DNA from: Trichobilharzia szidati
Lineage: Eukaryota; Platyhelminthes; Trematoda; Strigeidida; Schistosomatidae
Direction of reading: 5' to 3'
NCBI GenBank assembly: GCA_944472155.2
Contig: OX235271.1
Location: forward strand, 96,795,256-96,859,255
Length of the DNA stretch: 64,000 nt
In this document: positions 33,591-45,599 of the stretch, one piece after another
Layout: each line of letters opens with the position of its first letter
Numbering within the stretch: position 1 is the first letter of the stretch
Translations under genes and position numbers: made by a program
The notes under the pieces: generated by a model
The model's input: only the letters and a program-made list of their open reading frames with translations
The model's database searches: none
Told to the model about the DNA's origin: nothing

Positions 33591-33831
33591 ATTTTTCTTT
33601 TTACTCCTTCACGTCCCCAGTGGAACATAGGGCTTCAAGCTAGAGGCTCGAAGTTTCGGTAGCAGTGGTGTTTACTTTTACGGAATGGGGTTGCTAGCCT
33701 CATGCCCAACCTTCCCTCTTTGCCAGTTCTATTACTCGCTTAGCGAGGTAAAGGAGTGAGTTGGCCGGGGATCGAACCCCGGACCATGTGCATAGTCGGC
33801 GAGCGTCCTAACCGCTGTGCCACCGACGCAC
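33591..33831 (-). mobile_element. tRNA-headed SINE, body type B1
   Basis: Minus-strand copy with intact head (gcgtcggtggcacagcgg; B box ggttcgatccc) and full B1 body. It sits directly upstream of the PLE fragment at 33235-33560. Confidence 0.9.
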
Positions 33832-34238
33832 GTTTATGAGTCTATGAAGACAATTAAATCTATGCTCACCAGAAATTTAGAATCTATTACTACGAATATA
33901 CAGAGAATAAAAGTGAAAGAACTTTAGGATTTTGTTCCTCAGTTAGAGTTCAGTTAAAGAACACAAACTTACAGATTAGTATCATTATTATTATTACTGA
34001 AAGACTTAACTGATTGAAAAATGATTTTGTTTTAATCATCTATACTGTAATGTAAATGTGATAATAAAGTTTGTTCTGATTAGACATTTAATTATTTCAA
34101 ATCTGACAACCAATATTTGTTTATTTGCTTGCATTGTACCGTCAATATGAAATAAAAGAAACGCAACATTAAAAGAAAAAGCTCTGATAAACTAATCCAC
34201 GCACTCATACCTCTATTATATATTACTTTTTCTTTTAG

Positions 34239-35046
34239 CCCTACAACAGAATTCACTAAGAATCTTGAAAAATTAACCGCCAAATTATGTAATCGAGATG
34301 AATCAATAGTACTTAGGTCAGAAAACTGCCAAAGCAATGAAAGCAATCCAGCATTTCATCTAAAGAAATCTTTTAATCAACATAAATTTGATACATTCAG
34401 ACTGTCAACATCCCAGTCCACTTCTTCTTCAACGCTGACATCATCTACACCACCGTCAAGAAGTGAAGGAGAAGATGAAGACAATGAAGAAGAGAAAGGT
34501 GTAGTGAGAATACATGAAAATTTAAATAATAATAAAAAATACAAATGTAATAGTGATATAAGTAATAAGAGAAAGAATAAAGTGCTCTTCTGTAAATCAA
34601 CTGGAACATTGACTAATGAAAGTTATTTACTGTTGTCAAATCAACTGGCAGATAATTCATTATTGAAATATACTTATTACTTTACTGAATGGAATCACTT
34701 AATAATTGAAGGATATTATGTTAGTGAGGATATAGAGAGTGTTAATCGTCCAGATGACGATATTACAAATTCTCTAATTAATGACATCACCAAGAAAAAT
34801 GCCACTGTTTTTGACAATTTCTCTCAATTAGTGAATGACTTACAAAATATAAAATCAAATAATACTACTACTAGTAGTAGTAATAATAATGTTAATGATA
34901 ATAATATACCAGCAGATGTCAGCATTAATGGGTTGATCAAATCGTCGCATTTTGAGCATATTGATATGTTAACTATTCGACATGTGAATTGGGATGTATT
35001 TGTAAAGTGGATACCGACAATTCATGAATTACTACCGGAATTAAAG
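34239..35046 (+). CDS. LRRC49: LRRC49-like gene, long central exon
   Basis: A strong acceptor (ttttcttttag) and donor (gtaatt) bound 808 bases. The first part is Ser/Thr-rich and acidic (SSSTLTSST, EGEDEDNEEE). The conserved part has 'NSLLKYTYYFTEWNHLIIEGYYV', an Asn/Ser/Thr-rich insert, and 'IDMLTIRHVNWDVFVKWIPTIHELLPELK', which parallels the vertebrate region ending in 'FDEIVQVLPKLKIKFPN'. Phase is 1-base in and 0 out. The long Asn-rich insert is a schistosome-style expansion compared with the human protein. Confidence 0.88.
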
Positions 35047-35107
35047 GTAATTTCTTGAATACTTCTTTGTTATTGTTTTTCTTAACTGATCTGTAGACAG
35101 GTTGTAG

Positions 35108-35663
35108 TGTGGTGAGAGCTGTCTGCAAGCCATAATTGTAGACGGCGATTTACGTCAGTGTTTACGTCCCGAATTGGGGTCATGGGGGAAAAAACATAAT
35201 AACCTTGAGGAACTCAGTGCGTCAGTGGCATAGCGGTTAGGACTCTCGCCGACCATGCACATGGTCTGGTGTTCGATCCCCGGCCGACGCACTCCCAAAC
35301 CTCGCTAAGGCAGAAATAATGCTGGTGAAGAGGAAAGGTTGGGTTTGAGGTTAACAACCCAATCCTGCTACAGAAACTTCAAGCCACTAGCTTGAAGCCC
35401 TATGTTCCACTGGGGAACGTGAAGGAAAAAGAAACTCACCAACCAATCACAACAGACTTAGCGTGTGCAAATATGATTCACAGATAAATGGCTTAACTTC
35501 CTAAGAAACCGTCACAAGCACTACAGAATAACTTTCAGCAAGAAAACATGCAATCAGAAGATGTTGCTTCTCCGCTGACAATAATGTACATTAAGATCTA
35601 TAAATATTTCTTGATTTTCTCGATAAACGATCTGTTGCCTGGCCCTTGTCTTCTGTCGTTACC
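35108..35663 (+). mobile_element. Solo LTR with GTAG duplication, split by a SINE
   Basis: Begins TGTGGTGAG and ends TCGTTACC (last base changed from A), flanked by GTAG at 35104-35107 and 35664-35667. It is the same family as 16323-16626. A B1 SINE (35218-35434) sits inside, so the LTR inserted first and the SINE later. Confidence 0.9.
35218..35434 (+). mobile_element. tRNA-headed SINE, body type B1, nested in LTR
   Basis: Head gcgtcagtggcatagcgg with B box gttcgatcccc; the body lacks the central 'aaaaataaacac' stretch but keeps 'cttcaagccactagctt' and 'gttccactggggaac'. Confidence 0.9.
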
Positions 35664-36636
35664 GTAGGAGTAGAAAAGAAAAAAAGCTGATAACTGTCAA
35701 CAAATCATGTTGTTTATTGAGTCTAGTGAATATGTGTAAGTGTTGGGAAAATAATAAAGCATACACCCACAATGGAGCTGCTTAAGCTGAGTCATTGAAG
35801 CAATTATGTGCAAATGTTGAGGACGAATTTCATGTTAAGAAATTCACAAGCTAAAATGGAACTAAATCATCACTGTGAATGAGAATTAGTTGTGGGATAG
35901 GATATTTGTTATTGTAATCAACCTACGGTGTTGGCGAACTGTAAAGGGAGTACGAATAAAGACAAGTTAGAGTCTAATACGTCTTTATTTATTATATGAC
36001 ACTTTTCCACTTCTATTTTCTTTTCAGTCTCATAGCACACCAGACTACTGACTACTTCTCAGCCTTATCCCCTATTCCTTACTTTTTAGACGGGACTACA
36101 GATCCAAGTATTAATGAAATTGCTGTTATCCAAACGTGAAGTTAACCAAAAGGCATACAATAATTGAAATTTTATCTGATTTACCTTAACACTTCGTTAA
36201 AAAAAGCTGATGAATCTGTTAGAAGGGATATACACGCGAAGGATACATTAAAATCATTAGTAATGATAGTGACAACGTTAGATCTAAATACAATCAGACT
36301 TCTTCGATAACCTGCGTTAAACTGAATTTCTTCAGTATTATACAGTAGTCATAAAACTAGTGGAAACCAAAGCTACTTGCTTGAAAAACCGCTTTCTCCT
36401 TTATTTGGAACTCTGCTGTTATAGAAGATCGAGTTAAAAGTCATTTTTACTTAAGTTTGTATCATTTAATCATTAGGTAACAATTTAGCCGTTAATATTT
36501 TCCATCTTCTCCTAATCCATGCAACTCTATCTAGTGGCGTTTATTCTTACACTTGTCTTGATGAGTCCAAGCCTCCATGCTTTTCCATTAGAATTTCACA
36601 TAACTCATCTGAGTCATTCATTAATGAGTAATTAAT

Positions 36637-36867
36637 CGATGGCACAGTGGTAGGATGCCCACCGACCACACATATGGTCCGGGGTTCGATCCCCGGTCGA
36701 CGCGCTCCTTTACATCTTTAAGCTAGTAATAAGACTGGTGGAGACGGAAGGTTGGGCACGAGGTTGGCAACCCCATCCCGTAAAAATGAACACCACTGCT
36801 ACCGAAATTTCAGGCCTCTGGCTTGAAGCGCTATGTTCCACTGAGAATGTATAGGAATAAAAAAATC
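36637..36867 (+). mobile_element. tRNA-headed SINE, body type B1
   Basis: Head with A box tggcacagtgg, perfect T-arm (ccggggttcgatccccgg), and a diverged B1 body with 'ggttgggcacgaggttggc' and 'tatgttccactgagaat' segments. Confidence 0.85.
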
Positions 36868-37050
36868 GAAATTCACTTCAAAGGTCTAATATCAGTATTA
36901 CTTGATTGTTTTCAAAGTGAACTTCATCAGGTATTTGCATACTCATCAGCTATTTTTGGCTAATTTATGATTCAGCATAATTTTTTTCAGAGTTATTAAA
37001 CATTTTGTCTTATTCAATTCATATTTATATTCTTTGAAAAAAAAATATAG

Positions 37051-37248
37051 GAATTAAATTTAGAAAGTAATGGACTTAAATACTTACATCAAATTCTTGA
37101 TCTCACCGCATTTGAACAATTGAATGCACTACGGGTTAATGGTTCAGATGGTAATCCAATTGTTGAACAATCTGGTCAACTATGGCGTCCATTTGTTATC
37201 TGGAGTCTTGGGGATATTTTAAAGTTATCATTTCTAAATGATGAATTA
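37051..37248 (+). CDS. LRRC49: LRRC49-like gene, conserved 66-codon exon
   Basis: Exon of exactly 66 codons, phase 0 at both ends, between atatag and gtaagt. It reads 'ELNLESNGLKYLHQILDL' then 'NPIVEQSGQLWRPFVIWSLGDILKLSFLNDEL'. The second half parallels vertebrate LRRC49 'NPVVNFTLWKYYVLFRLSHFSMQKING'. This is the strongest support for the identification outside the repeats. Confidence 0.9.
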
Positions 37249-37429
37249 GTAAGTAAACTTCTTTAACATTATACCTTGGTTTACAAGGGGTTATTTTCAG
37301 TATCTGCAAAACTTATTTAGAAAAAGAATAATTAAAGGAGTTTAAATAAACATAGAGTCGGTAATATTTTGTGCGCATTTAAATGATAATCAAAACTTAC
37401 AAGTATTGATTTGCAGGGATTTTATTGAT

Positions 37430-37690
37430 TTCAAGTTAGATTACGCACCGGCTTCAGTTAGAGAATCACTGGATTCTGCGATTCTTCTGTAATACGCATT
37501 AATGACCCAACCAGGGATCAGACCCAGCATCTCCAGGTTGAAAAGGCAAGCCCGTTAACCAATTATTCACTGAGAGAGAGTTCGATGGTGCACTCAATCG
37601 CCATGTATAGCACGACCACCAGCCAATGTCATCAGCTAGTATCTGTCCCCAAGCTCAACATGATGGACCTCGGTGGTCATGGTAATCAAA
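37430..37690 (-). mobile_element. Hammerhead SINE family A, highly diverged
   Basis: Minus-strand outline of family A: tail-like 'cagttagagaatcactgg', 'gatcagacccagcatctcc' at the B-box position, 'cgatggtgcactcaatcg', and 'agcacgaccaccagccaatg' near the 5' region. No ribozyme core remains. Confidence 0.5.
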
Positions 37691-37739
37691 CGGAAAGACT
37701 ACTATGTCATCTTCCTCTCGTACAAAAATACAGTTTCTG

Positions 37740-39590
37740 AGATGCTTTTAACTTGTCTTTATTGGCTATTATAAGTTAATATTAATGGCTTTGTAAATGT
37801 AAAGCCTCAGGAAGAAGCTATTGAAAACAACTGTAGGAGAATACTGAAGTCAAATAGCAGTGCTGGGTAGCCGGATCGAAGTGATCCAAACTGCAGATGG
37901 CCGTTTCGCTCTGAGAGCTAAATCAGTTTAAAATCACCTTAATTTCGGCTATGTCCTTGGTCGTGGAGGTTATCCCCATTGTTGACAGATACATTTTGAG
38001 TTTCTTTTGTTATTCTCTCATGATCAGTTTAAAGAAAATTACTAGGCAGTGTGAAACTATCTTCATTAGTTTTCAGAACAAACCTGTTACATTTAGAAAA
38101 CTATTAAAGATAACACATCAGTGCTTTTTCTCACTGTATATGCTTTGAAGAAGACTAGACCAGTGAGCAGTTATTTCTGCCATATGAGTTCTCAACATAC
38201 TAATGTAAATTTTTGTGAACTACTGACTACTAGAAGCAGGGGAAAGACCAATCTATGCAAATGTAGGATTCGAACGATGTCAAAATTTAAATTTATTAAA
38301 TTCTTTCCATTTGCGTATTTGTTTCAGTATCTTTGTCTGTAGAATTAAGAATTATAGTGTGTCCTAGACACCTGCTTGAATCTCATATGGCACTAAGACA
38401 CAGCACTGCTGTTGGGAAGCCATAAGGTTATCAGTCTATTTAATTGACCTCTGCTTGAGAAAGACTTTCAATAAGCGTAGGGTTACTTTGCTTCTTGTAA
38501 GTGAAATTTGCTTATGACATTCAGTTGTTGCGAGACTTGGAAAACATAACAAAAAGAAAAACCAACTAGTACCAAGTCATCCTAAAAGTCTACATAGTTT
38601 TACAAAGATACGCAACAGTTTGATTAACAATAAGTAACACATTCAAACATTGAGTAATCTACAAGAACTCTGAGAAATAAATACTTTTTCAAACACTTAA
38701 CGAGTCAATGGGAATACGAGGAATGAATAAAATTAGATAAAAGTGAATGGAAATGTTTGTGAATTTGACAATGGTGGAGACTGGTAGATTTTGTACTGTA
38801 TCACCTAGGATGTACAGTTATCGACTGTTAACACTTGTCTGTAGCCCAAATAAACAGTGATACTTCCTTACTTGACACTACGTGTTGGAATAGCTACCTT
38901 TTACTCCCTTTCAATCTCATCCAAATTTTGGGTAGTTTGAGATGATTTGACACTTTGAGAACAGTCTAACCAAGCATACTGCTGACGAGTTTGGCCCCAT
39001 ATGAATGAAATGACCCTTTGGATCTGCCATGAATAGTTTCCAAAGGGAACTGAGGTGAGTTTTAACCTCTAAATGGGTAGTCTTCAATGAACAAATATAA
39101 CTGTTCTCTCTACAGTTATTTTTATTCCTTAGTATTGCCACTTTAGTAAATTTCTAGTGTAAATTTACAATATCACCTAAAAAGGATCATAAACAAATAA
39201 CATAGGTATGAGCATATATTAATAAACCGATGACGTTTTAATAGATTTCATTTCCAATATTTCATTTACTCAAATGACAGTTTTTTCTACACCATCCCGA
39301 TTTAGTTCTATGTAATAAGTTCGTTCTAGTTCTTACTATTCAATGAAAAATATTTAAATACAAGTAATCGGATGTGGAAAAGTCAATCGGTATTATGTTC
39401 TGAGCTCAGTTTTCATATATATAGCACTGGATAACACAATTTGTTATCATAAGACAATCACTCAGCGTACATAATCTGACCCTACAGGCGACAGACCAGG
39501 ACTCAAACAGGTTGATAATACATCTTCTTATACTGACAATGAATACATCCGAGGAGATAACTGGTTTCTAAAGGTTACCACCTGGTTACT
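37740..39590. other. Intron stretch without recognised elements
   Basis: AT-rich; short frames at 37951-38342 and 38917-39141 have no motif I recognise and no plausible splice context. Confidence 0.45.
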
Positions 39591-39760
39591 ACTTTAGATG
39601 AAGACAAACATTTATACGTCAGCATCGTTATTAAAATTCTTGAATATCTGGATTGTAGTGGCATTCGTCATTATGCCTATTGTAACAGCTACTGACCTTG
39701 TCTCCACTCTATTTAAGTACATCAGTTCTCAGATAACATGCAGATATCTGAATAAAAGTC

Positions 39761-39806
39761 AATCTGAACGAAGAATATTCTTTTCAATAATTTCTCTTCA
39801 GGATCT
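39761..39806 (-). ncRNA. PLE-associated hammerhead-like motif, 5' inverted copy
   Basis: Minus strand: ctgaaga core-like box, loop, ttGAAA, palindromic stem III (agaatattct) then TC and gttcag as the right strand of stem I. It lies about 750 bases upstream of the GIY-YIG relic at 40490 and in the opposite orientation, as an inverted terminal repeat would. Confidence 0.5.
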
Positions 39807-40489
39807 TACAATTATAAAGTATAATATTTACTGTCGTTACAATAATGGCCAGTTATGCGGTGGATACATTTTTAACGTAGAATAACAGATTAGTTATCGT
39901 AGGGTGTCAAAATAAATAGTCGTATTTGTGTGGCAAACGTGCTAGGCTGAATTCGATTACAAAATAATGTAAAACAGGAGACAATGGTGATTAATCATAA
40001 TAGATTTGTAGAGTGGGGGTAGGAAAATTGACAAGTCAGTTCAAGGTTACAAAAGGTGTCAGGTGAGTGGCTAGTACAAAGTGGTATGTATTAAACAGGA
40101 GATAGTAAGACTGCAATGAGAGGTTCATAATGAAATTATGAATGTGTGAAATGAAACAGGTGGAGGCATATATTGAGAAAAGAGATGATATCACTAATAA
40201 TAAGTCCGGATAGTATAAATGGGAAATTTTATAGTATTGAGAGAATGTTTGCATAAAAGGCATAAATTATGACGAAAAATAATAATAATTGTAATAATAA
40301 TAGTTGTAATAAAAAGAAGAGGAAAAAAAACGAAAAAACAAGAGGGTTAAGGGGAAGAACCACTCTTGGTGAGAAGAAGAATCACCAATCCAGGTTTGGC
40401 CATGGTAGGAACAGTGTCTTGACGTGTTCTTTTTGGATACAAAGTTCCGGTTTAGTCTATCTTATTGCAACAGCTTCAGCTATGTGTAG

Positions 40490-40805
40490 GAGACGTAAGC
40501 GAACTGTACGTGATAACGACTTTGGAATTCGGTATATAACCCTGGAAGCTGTGTTGACATCGAAGAAGAGCTCTTCTTCATGCATATATCATTTCAACCG
40601 TTCCTGTGGTTCAAGTTATATAGGATGCATGATTAGGCAGGTTCGTCTACGGGTTCGAGAACATTTACCAGCCTGGTTCAGCAGGGGGAAATTAAGTGCA
40701 TAAAAAGTTCGATCGTGTCACACTCGGTCGATACTGGGCATCGCATCGATGTCAACACAGCTTTCAGTACTATCAAACAGTGTAGTTGACATCTTTTTCA
40801 AAGTA
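40490..40805 (+). pseudogene. PLE GIY-YIG domain relic
   Basis: Frame with 'KSSSSCIYHFNRSCGSSYIGCMIRQVRLRVREHLPAWF', then a stop, and in another frame 'VDTGHRIDVNTAFSTI'. GIY-YIG motif residues are visible (CIYHF..SYIG). The RT part is missing. The frame upstream to 40269 is low-complexity Asn/Lys DNA and probably not coding. Confidence 0.75.
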
Positions 40806-40965
40806 AAGAACATTCTGTGCATAGTAATACCCTCGCTATCACACAGGTCATGTTACTTATTTTTAGACATTTTATTCTGATCAAATAAATATTCAATTTT
40901 ACTCATATAAATAATGTTTCCATAGTAATGTCTTACTAATTTTTTCAATTTCACATTAACTACAG

Positions 40966-41487
40966 ATTAAACGGAATGAGATAAACGAATCAGAAAGTCT
41001 ATTCAATTCATTTTATGAAAGACTACAATTACGCAATACTGACTGTATGTCATTAAATCAAATAATTCATAAAAAATTACAAAATAAATTTAAAGCGGAA
41101 AACTCCAGTACTGCAGTAGATCTAATGAGTAATAATGCTTCATTGAATGAGATGTCGAAAACAAAAGAATTATTGATGAATTCCCAGCCTACATCATCCT
41201 TATTATCAACAACAAATGAGAATATATCTAATAATACATGTACATTGAACCCTGTCACTAATATTGCCATAGCAACTATTACTAGTCATAACAACACTTT
41301 ATCACAATTTGGTTCTCCACTGTCAGGTAAATGGTTAGGCACTGACAACATGATGAATAAAGACTGTTCAATGGATTCAATAAAAAATTTATCAATTCAA
41401 TTGATGAATACATATGAGAATTCAATGTATGAAATTAAAGAAAAGAAAAATAATATAATTCATAATTTATCTAAAACATTACATCAG
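40966..41487 (+). CDS. LRRC49: LRRC49-like gene, C-terminal 174-codon exon
   Basis: Exon of exactly 174 codons (phase 0 in and out) between ctacag and gtaaat. It begins 'IKRNEINESESLFNSFYERL', matching the place of 'MIMAERLFGILAH' in the vertebrate protein, has an Asn/Ser/Thr-rich spacer, and ends 'MYEIKEKKNNIIHNLSKTLHQ', matching 'LEEIKEKKKFCKTYIEDLVKE'. The end is probably helical. Confidence 0.88.
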
Positions 41488-41740
41488 GTAAATAAAAACA
41501 CATACCGTTTGGTTTATTTTTAATAAGAAATGAGGAGTTTTTAATCAAGTCATTTGAACCCAACTTGACTAGAGACCTACTCCTAACATGTTCAAATGAA
41601 CATGTAAAATAGAATATGTTAAACGGCATGTTGTCATGTCAACCTAATGTAGCAAAGTAAGAGTTTTCTGTTGTGGGAATTTCACTTGTAAAATATCTGA
41701 ATAGAAGTAATTTTTTAATAGATTTGTGTAATAGACATTT

Positions 41741-41870
41741 GTAAAAAATTATATTTGTAAAATCTCAGCGAGATTGAAATGAGTAATTCCAACGTTTCCT
41801 GCGTTCGGCAATCTGGTCCGAACTTCTTCAGGGAAATTAATCGAAATTAACATAACAGAGGTTTATATTA
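41741..41870 (-). repeat. Inverted flank (left) of PLE-type terminal repeat
   Basis: Complementary to 42445-42570. The minus strand reads ctgaagaagttcgg, a loop, ccgaacgcaggaaacgttgg: a strong gttcgg/ccgaac hairpin between hammerhead-like boxes CTGAAGA and GAAAC. The four bases between stem and GAAA depart from a true hammerhead. Confidence 0.7.
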
Positions 41871-41909
41871 TAAAAGTAACATCTCTTGTTCTTCCGTTGT
41901 CTGCAACAG

Positions 41910-42131
41910 AATGTATATCCTAAATCCGTAGCAGTCGAGTCACATGACAACTCCAGTAGGTCGAATAAAGCAGCTCAATCTTCAGAAAGAAGGCAAAGTA
42001 ATAAGTCCGACAGGGTGCTTCTACTAAACTCTAATCCTAAACACCATAATTCTGAAAATACGTCTAATCATAAAATTCTAGATACTAACAGTTTGAACAG
42101 ACATGAAGATGTAATGTTAGCTGATACATAG
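41910..42131 (+). CDS. LRRC49: Possible alternative last exon of LRRC49-like gene
   Basis: After a good acceptor (gtctgcaacag) a frame opens in phase 0 and runs 73 codons (Asn/Ser/His-rich, starting 'NVYPKSVAVESHDNSS') to a stop at 42129-42131, followed by aataaataaa near 42145. It would give a short C-terminus. A GT at 42111 (phase 0) could instead splice on to the exon at 48421. Vertebrate LRRC49 has no counterpart, and the segment lies between inverted PLE-type flanks, so it may be an exonised or spurious frame. Confidence 0.4.
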   Translation, partial: NVYPKSVAVESHDNSSRSNKAAQSSERRQSNKSDRVLLLNSNPKHHNSENTSNHKILDTNSLNRHEDVMLADT

Positions 42132-42444
42132 CATAATCCTGATTAATAAATAAAAATGGATATGTATCACTAATTAATAATACTTGGTCGAAATTCCCGA
42201 CTGTCTATATTTTTTTATGGAGACGTTAAAGATGTTTTACAACTATTTACACACACACACATATACACACTCTGTTTAAAGTGTTTAACAAAGGCAGACC
42301 AATATTTGTAAGTCCGAGGTGAAATTTTGATCACAGCTCATTCAATTTTGTTTATCATACATGTTGATACCTGTTTCATGACTCATGATTGGACAAAGTT
42401 TTTAAAAACAAGAGATGTTCCTTTTACATATAAACATCGGTTAT

Positions 42445-42570
42445 TTTAATTCCGATTAATTTCCCTGAAGAAGTTTGCAGCAGATTGCCGAACGCAGGAA
42501 ACGTTGGAATAACTCATTTCAATCTCGCTGAGATTTTACAAATATAATTTTTTTTACAAATGTCTACTTC
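42445..42570 (+). repeat. Inverted flank (right) of PLE-type terminal repeat
   Basis: Plus-strand partner of 41741-41870: ctgaagaagtttg, loop, ccgaacgcaggaaacgttgg, then 'tcaatctcgctgagatttt'. The left stem strand has changes (gtttgc), so the hairpin is weaker here. Confidence 0.7.
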
Positions 42571-42574
42571 TCAC

Positions 42575-43370
42575 TCGGCGCCCAAATATTTTAGAACTAT
42601 TCTGTCAAATCACGACTACAGTTCATTTGAACTTGTGTAATATTTGTTGAGAATGTTAGAAACTGTCGATCGCCAATGCTGACCTGATATGACTGAGATA
42701 CATTTTGCATACTGGTGGCAAGCGCTTGTGTTTCAGATGAAGTGAGTGGAAATACTGCTACAATAAGAAGAAACAAATAATAAGAAGGTGATATCTTCTA
42801 CTAAAAACATAGTTTGTTATGGTTTTTATAAAAGCTGCCCTTCTTTCTGACAAATTCATTGTATGAAGACTTCATAGGTTACTGAGAACTTTGGGCGGTT
42901 ATTTAACTGGAAGCACCGGTTACTTTCAGTCACTTTCAAGATTTTGAATAATTAAAACATGTTTAAGTAATAAAGTAGTCTCAGGAAGTTAACAATGAAT
43001 GACACTGTATTATTATTATTATTATTATTATGAAACAGTTAACTTTTCATTTACTTAGTCTGAACTCACTGACTGACCTATCATGTCATAAGTTGATCCA
43101 GAATATATTGTGATCAGTAACAAAGTTCTAGTATAGTAGAATAAATTCCAAAGATCTCATTAAATATGTCTGCGTTTGACTATTTCTGCTATTATTATTG
43201 CTACCGTTTATCAATCACTTCTTCATACCTCCTAAAAAAATTATTAGATTGTTTTGTCTTTGATTTACGTTGATGCTGTCGACTAACGGAGTTAAGAATA
43301 ATGACAGTACTAAAATAAACAGAATCTTTATAAAGCCTTTGTTATATTGTATTATCATATGTATTATTTC
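42575..43370. other. Intron stretch without recognised gene
   Basis: AT-rich with an (att)n microsatellite at about 43010-43032. An (ac)n tract lies upstream at 42250-42270. Confidence 0.5.
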
Positions 43371-43374
43371 CTTT

Positions 43375-44820
43375 AGTTCCTAGAAGACCATAGGGTTTCA
43401 GCCACACGTCTCCACTGCGTTCGATTCTCCGACAACGTTTTCACCTGGCTTCACGTTTGTCCACATGATTTCATCTCCTGTTCGCATCACCTCCTCCATG
43501 TCACCCCACCCTTGCACTGACGACCAACTCAACGCTTCCCATTCGGGTTCAGCTGGAGCGATAGTCTGGCGTGTGATGTCACTTGATGGTTTGTTTTCTC
43601 AGAGTATGATCAACCCACCAACATTTCTTGCTGCATATTTGCTACATGCTTGGTTCCTGCTGGGTTGGTTCGCTCATTGCCAGAGATCGCTGTTGCTGAT
43701 CTTTTCTGGCCGGCCACCTTATCTTGAGTAATATTCAGCAAACACAGCTGTTGATGAAGGTCTGTAGTTTGTTCGAAGTGACCTTCGTGACTCGCCAAGT
43801 CTCTGATCCGTACGAATAGTAAGTTGCACTGACTTCACATTGGAGTTGAAAATCCGGATCTTATTTTTCAGACTGACTTTAGAGTAATGAAAGCTTATCT
43901 TGCTTTCCCGATCTTCTCCTTGATATCCTCATCAGTTCCATCCGCCTGTAGTTGAAACGATGCTTCCCTGGTAGGTAGGTTAAGGAGGTTGCTTCTTCCA
44001 GATTTCTTCCATTTATGCTGGCTGATTGTTGTCTGTTGTTGTTGTGGCTGTTGCTGTTGGTCAGGAATCTTCGTCACCTATCTCCGTTTTCTCTATGTTC
44101 ACCTTAAGTCCTGTCTTCTCTGGATGCTTCTTCTATTGTCAACTTGTTGCTTTTCACTTGCATATCTTCCAGTTTGTGGGAAATCAGACATATATCATCG
44201 GCGAAGTCCAGATACTCCAAGTTTTTTGTATGGATTCATTTTATGTCTATCTTCTCGTTCCCCGCCTCCGCTGTCTGTCTGTCGCATTATGCAGTCTACT
44301 GTCATCAATCAGGAAAATATTTGGAGATAGTAGGCAGCCAGCCAGCTTTGTCTTACCCACGTCTTCACTGCGAAGGATTCCGTGAGTTTCCCGTTGTGGA
44401 TTAATTGGTATGCAGCATTATTGTACAACTGCCGGATGAGGTGTATAGCTGTTGGCGGCACCCCGTAGTAGCGAAGTAGTTTCTAAATCACCTCTCGATA
44501 GACGCTTTCTGCTGAAGACCTTTTCAAAGTCGATGAAGTTGAGATAGAGAGGTGACTTCCATTCCAAGCTCTGTTCAATGATGATCCATAGTGTTGCGAT
44601 CTAATCGATGCATGACTTGTTCCTCCAGAATCCAGACTGTTCCGATCGAAGTTTTTCACACAGCATTGCCTGTTTGATTCTCTCCAGGATGATGCAGCTT
44701 AGTATTTTGCTTGGGATATAGCTAACAGCTTGATAAAATATAACGTCACGGTGTTTGAAACTGATATAAATGTAAAATAAACAAATGTAAATAACATGAT
44801 CAGCATTATACAAACACTGA
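43375..44820 (-). pseudogene. RTE-like LINE reverse transcriptase relic
   Basis: Minus strand from 44813: 'SYIPSKILSCIILERIKQAM' and 'KLRSEQSGFWRNKSCID' (RT motifs before A), 'WIIIEQSLEWKSPLYLNFIDFEKVF' (motif A with the catalytic Asp kept), then after gaps 'KKSGRSNLLNLPTREASFQLQADGTDEDIKEKIGKAR' and the RTE end 'NPNGKR.VGRQC', 'TWRR.CEQEM', 'SENRTQWRR'. Motif C is not visible and frameshifts abound. Confidence 0.85.
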
Positions 44821-44824
44821 TAAT

Positions 44825-45595
44825 GTTATAATCTTATCGACAATTGAGTAGGCTTATGCCTGGTTATAACAATACTGACGCAATGTACAACTTAGCAGTG
44901 ATACTTCATACGGTTATTCGTCTCTTAGTACCTTCCGGTTCACTGAATCACGTTAAAATATCTCAAAAGACAAAGACTGACCTGTAACTGTAAGCAATAC
45001 AAACCTACTTATTAGGAAAAAAAGCATATCATATTTTTGTATTTCTAACTGCAATAATGCAGTTGGTCTAGAACAGTGGAAAATAAATTGTTCTAATTGG
45101 TAGACGATTCGACTACATCCACAAAGAAAAATGAATATTCTGATTGGTCGGTGACTGGTACAGAACCAAGGTTAAAACGTAGAATGATGAAATTTTTCAG
45201 TCATCCGATTATAGGGTGATTTACAAGACGATTACTATTTTTAGCCGCTTCCTGTCTGTTACATTTCATATAAGAAAGTAGCATCAAAACGGTAAAAAAT
45301 AAAGTGATAATAGTGAAATGATCACAAGAAAAACTAAATACACACTTAGAAAAGTAAGATAAATTGAGGTTTAAGGTAGGAAAGATTGTAGACCATTAAA
45401 ATTAACATTGTTTTACGTTGCCTATATCCAACATCCTTCATCTCTCTATATTCATCGAATTTATTTACATCTGTTTCTCACACAGCTGCAAGACTCAGGT
45501 ACATTTTATTGAACCTAGTTATCATAAATTTTGAATGATATATTCATCCGTTGATGACCACTGTCATTTAGATACATTTACTTGGTTTATTTGTT
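44825..45595. other. Intron stretch without recognised element
   Basis: No exon or repeat family recognised. Confidence 0.4.
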
Positions 45596-45599
45596 AATA

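Noticed and set aside
36890..36960. Minus-strand ctgatgaagttcactttgaaaac as a hammerhead
   Set aside because: Boxes are present but the stems do not form convincingly and no PLE is next to it.
40269..40490. Start of a 144-codon frame with Asn/Lys runs
   Set aside because: The first part is a translation of simple-sequence DNA; only the later GIY-YIG part is supported.
43989..44385. Overlapping plus-strand frames of up to 119 codons
   Set aside because: They are antisense to the RTE relic, including its CAG-rich stretch.
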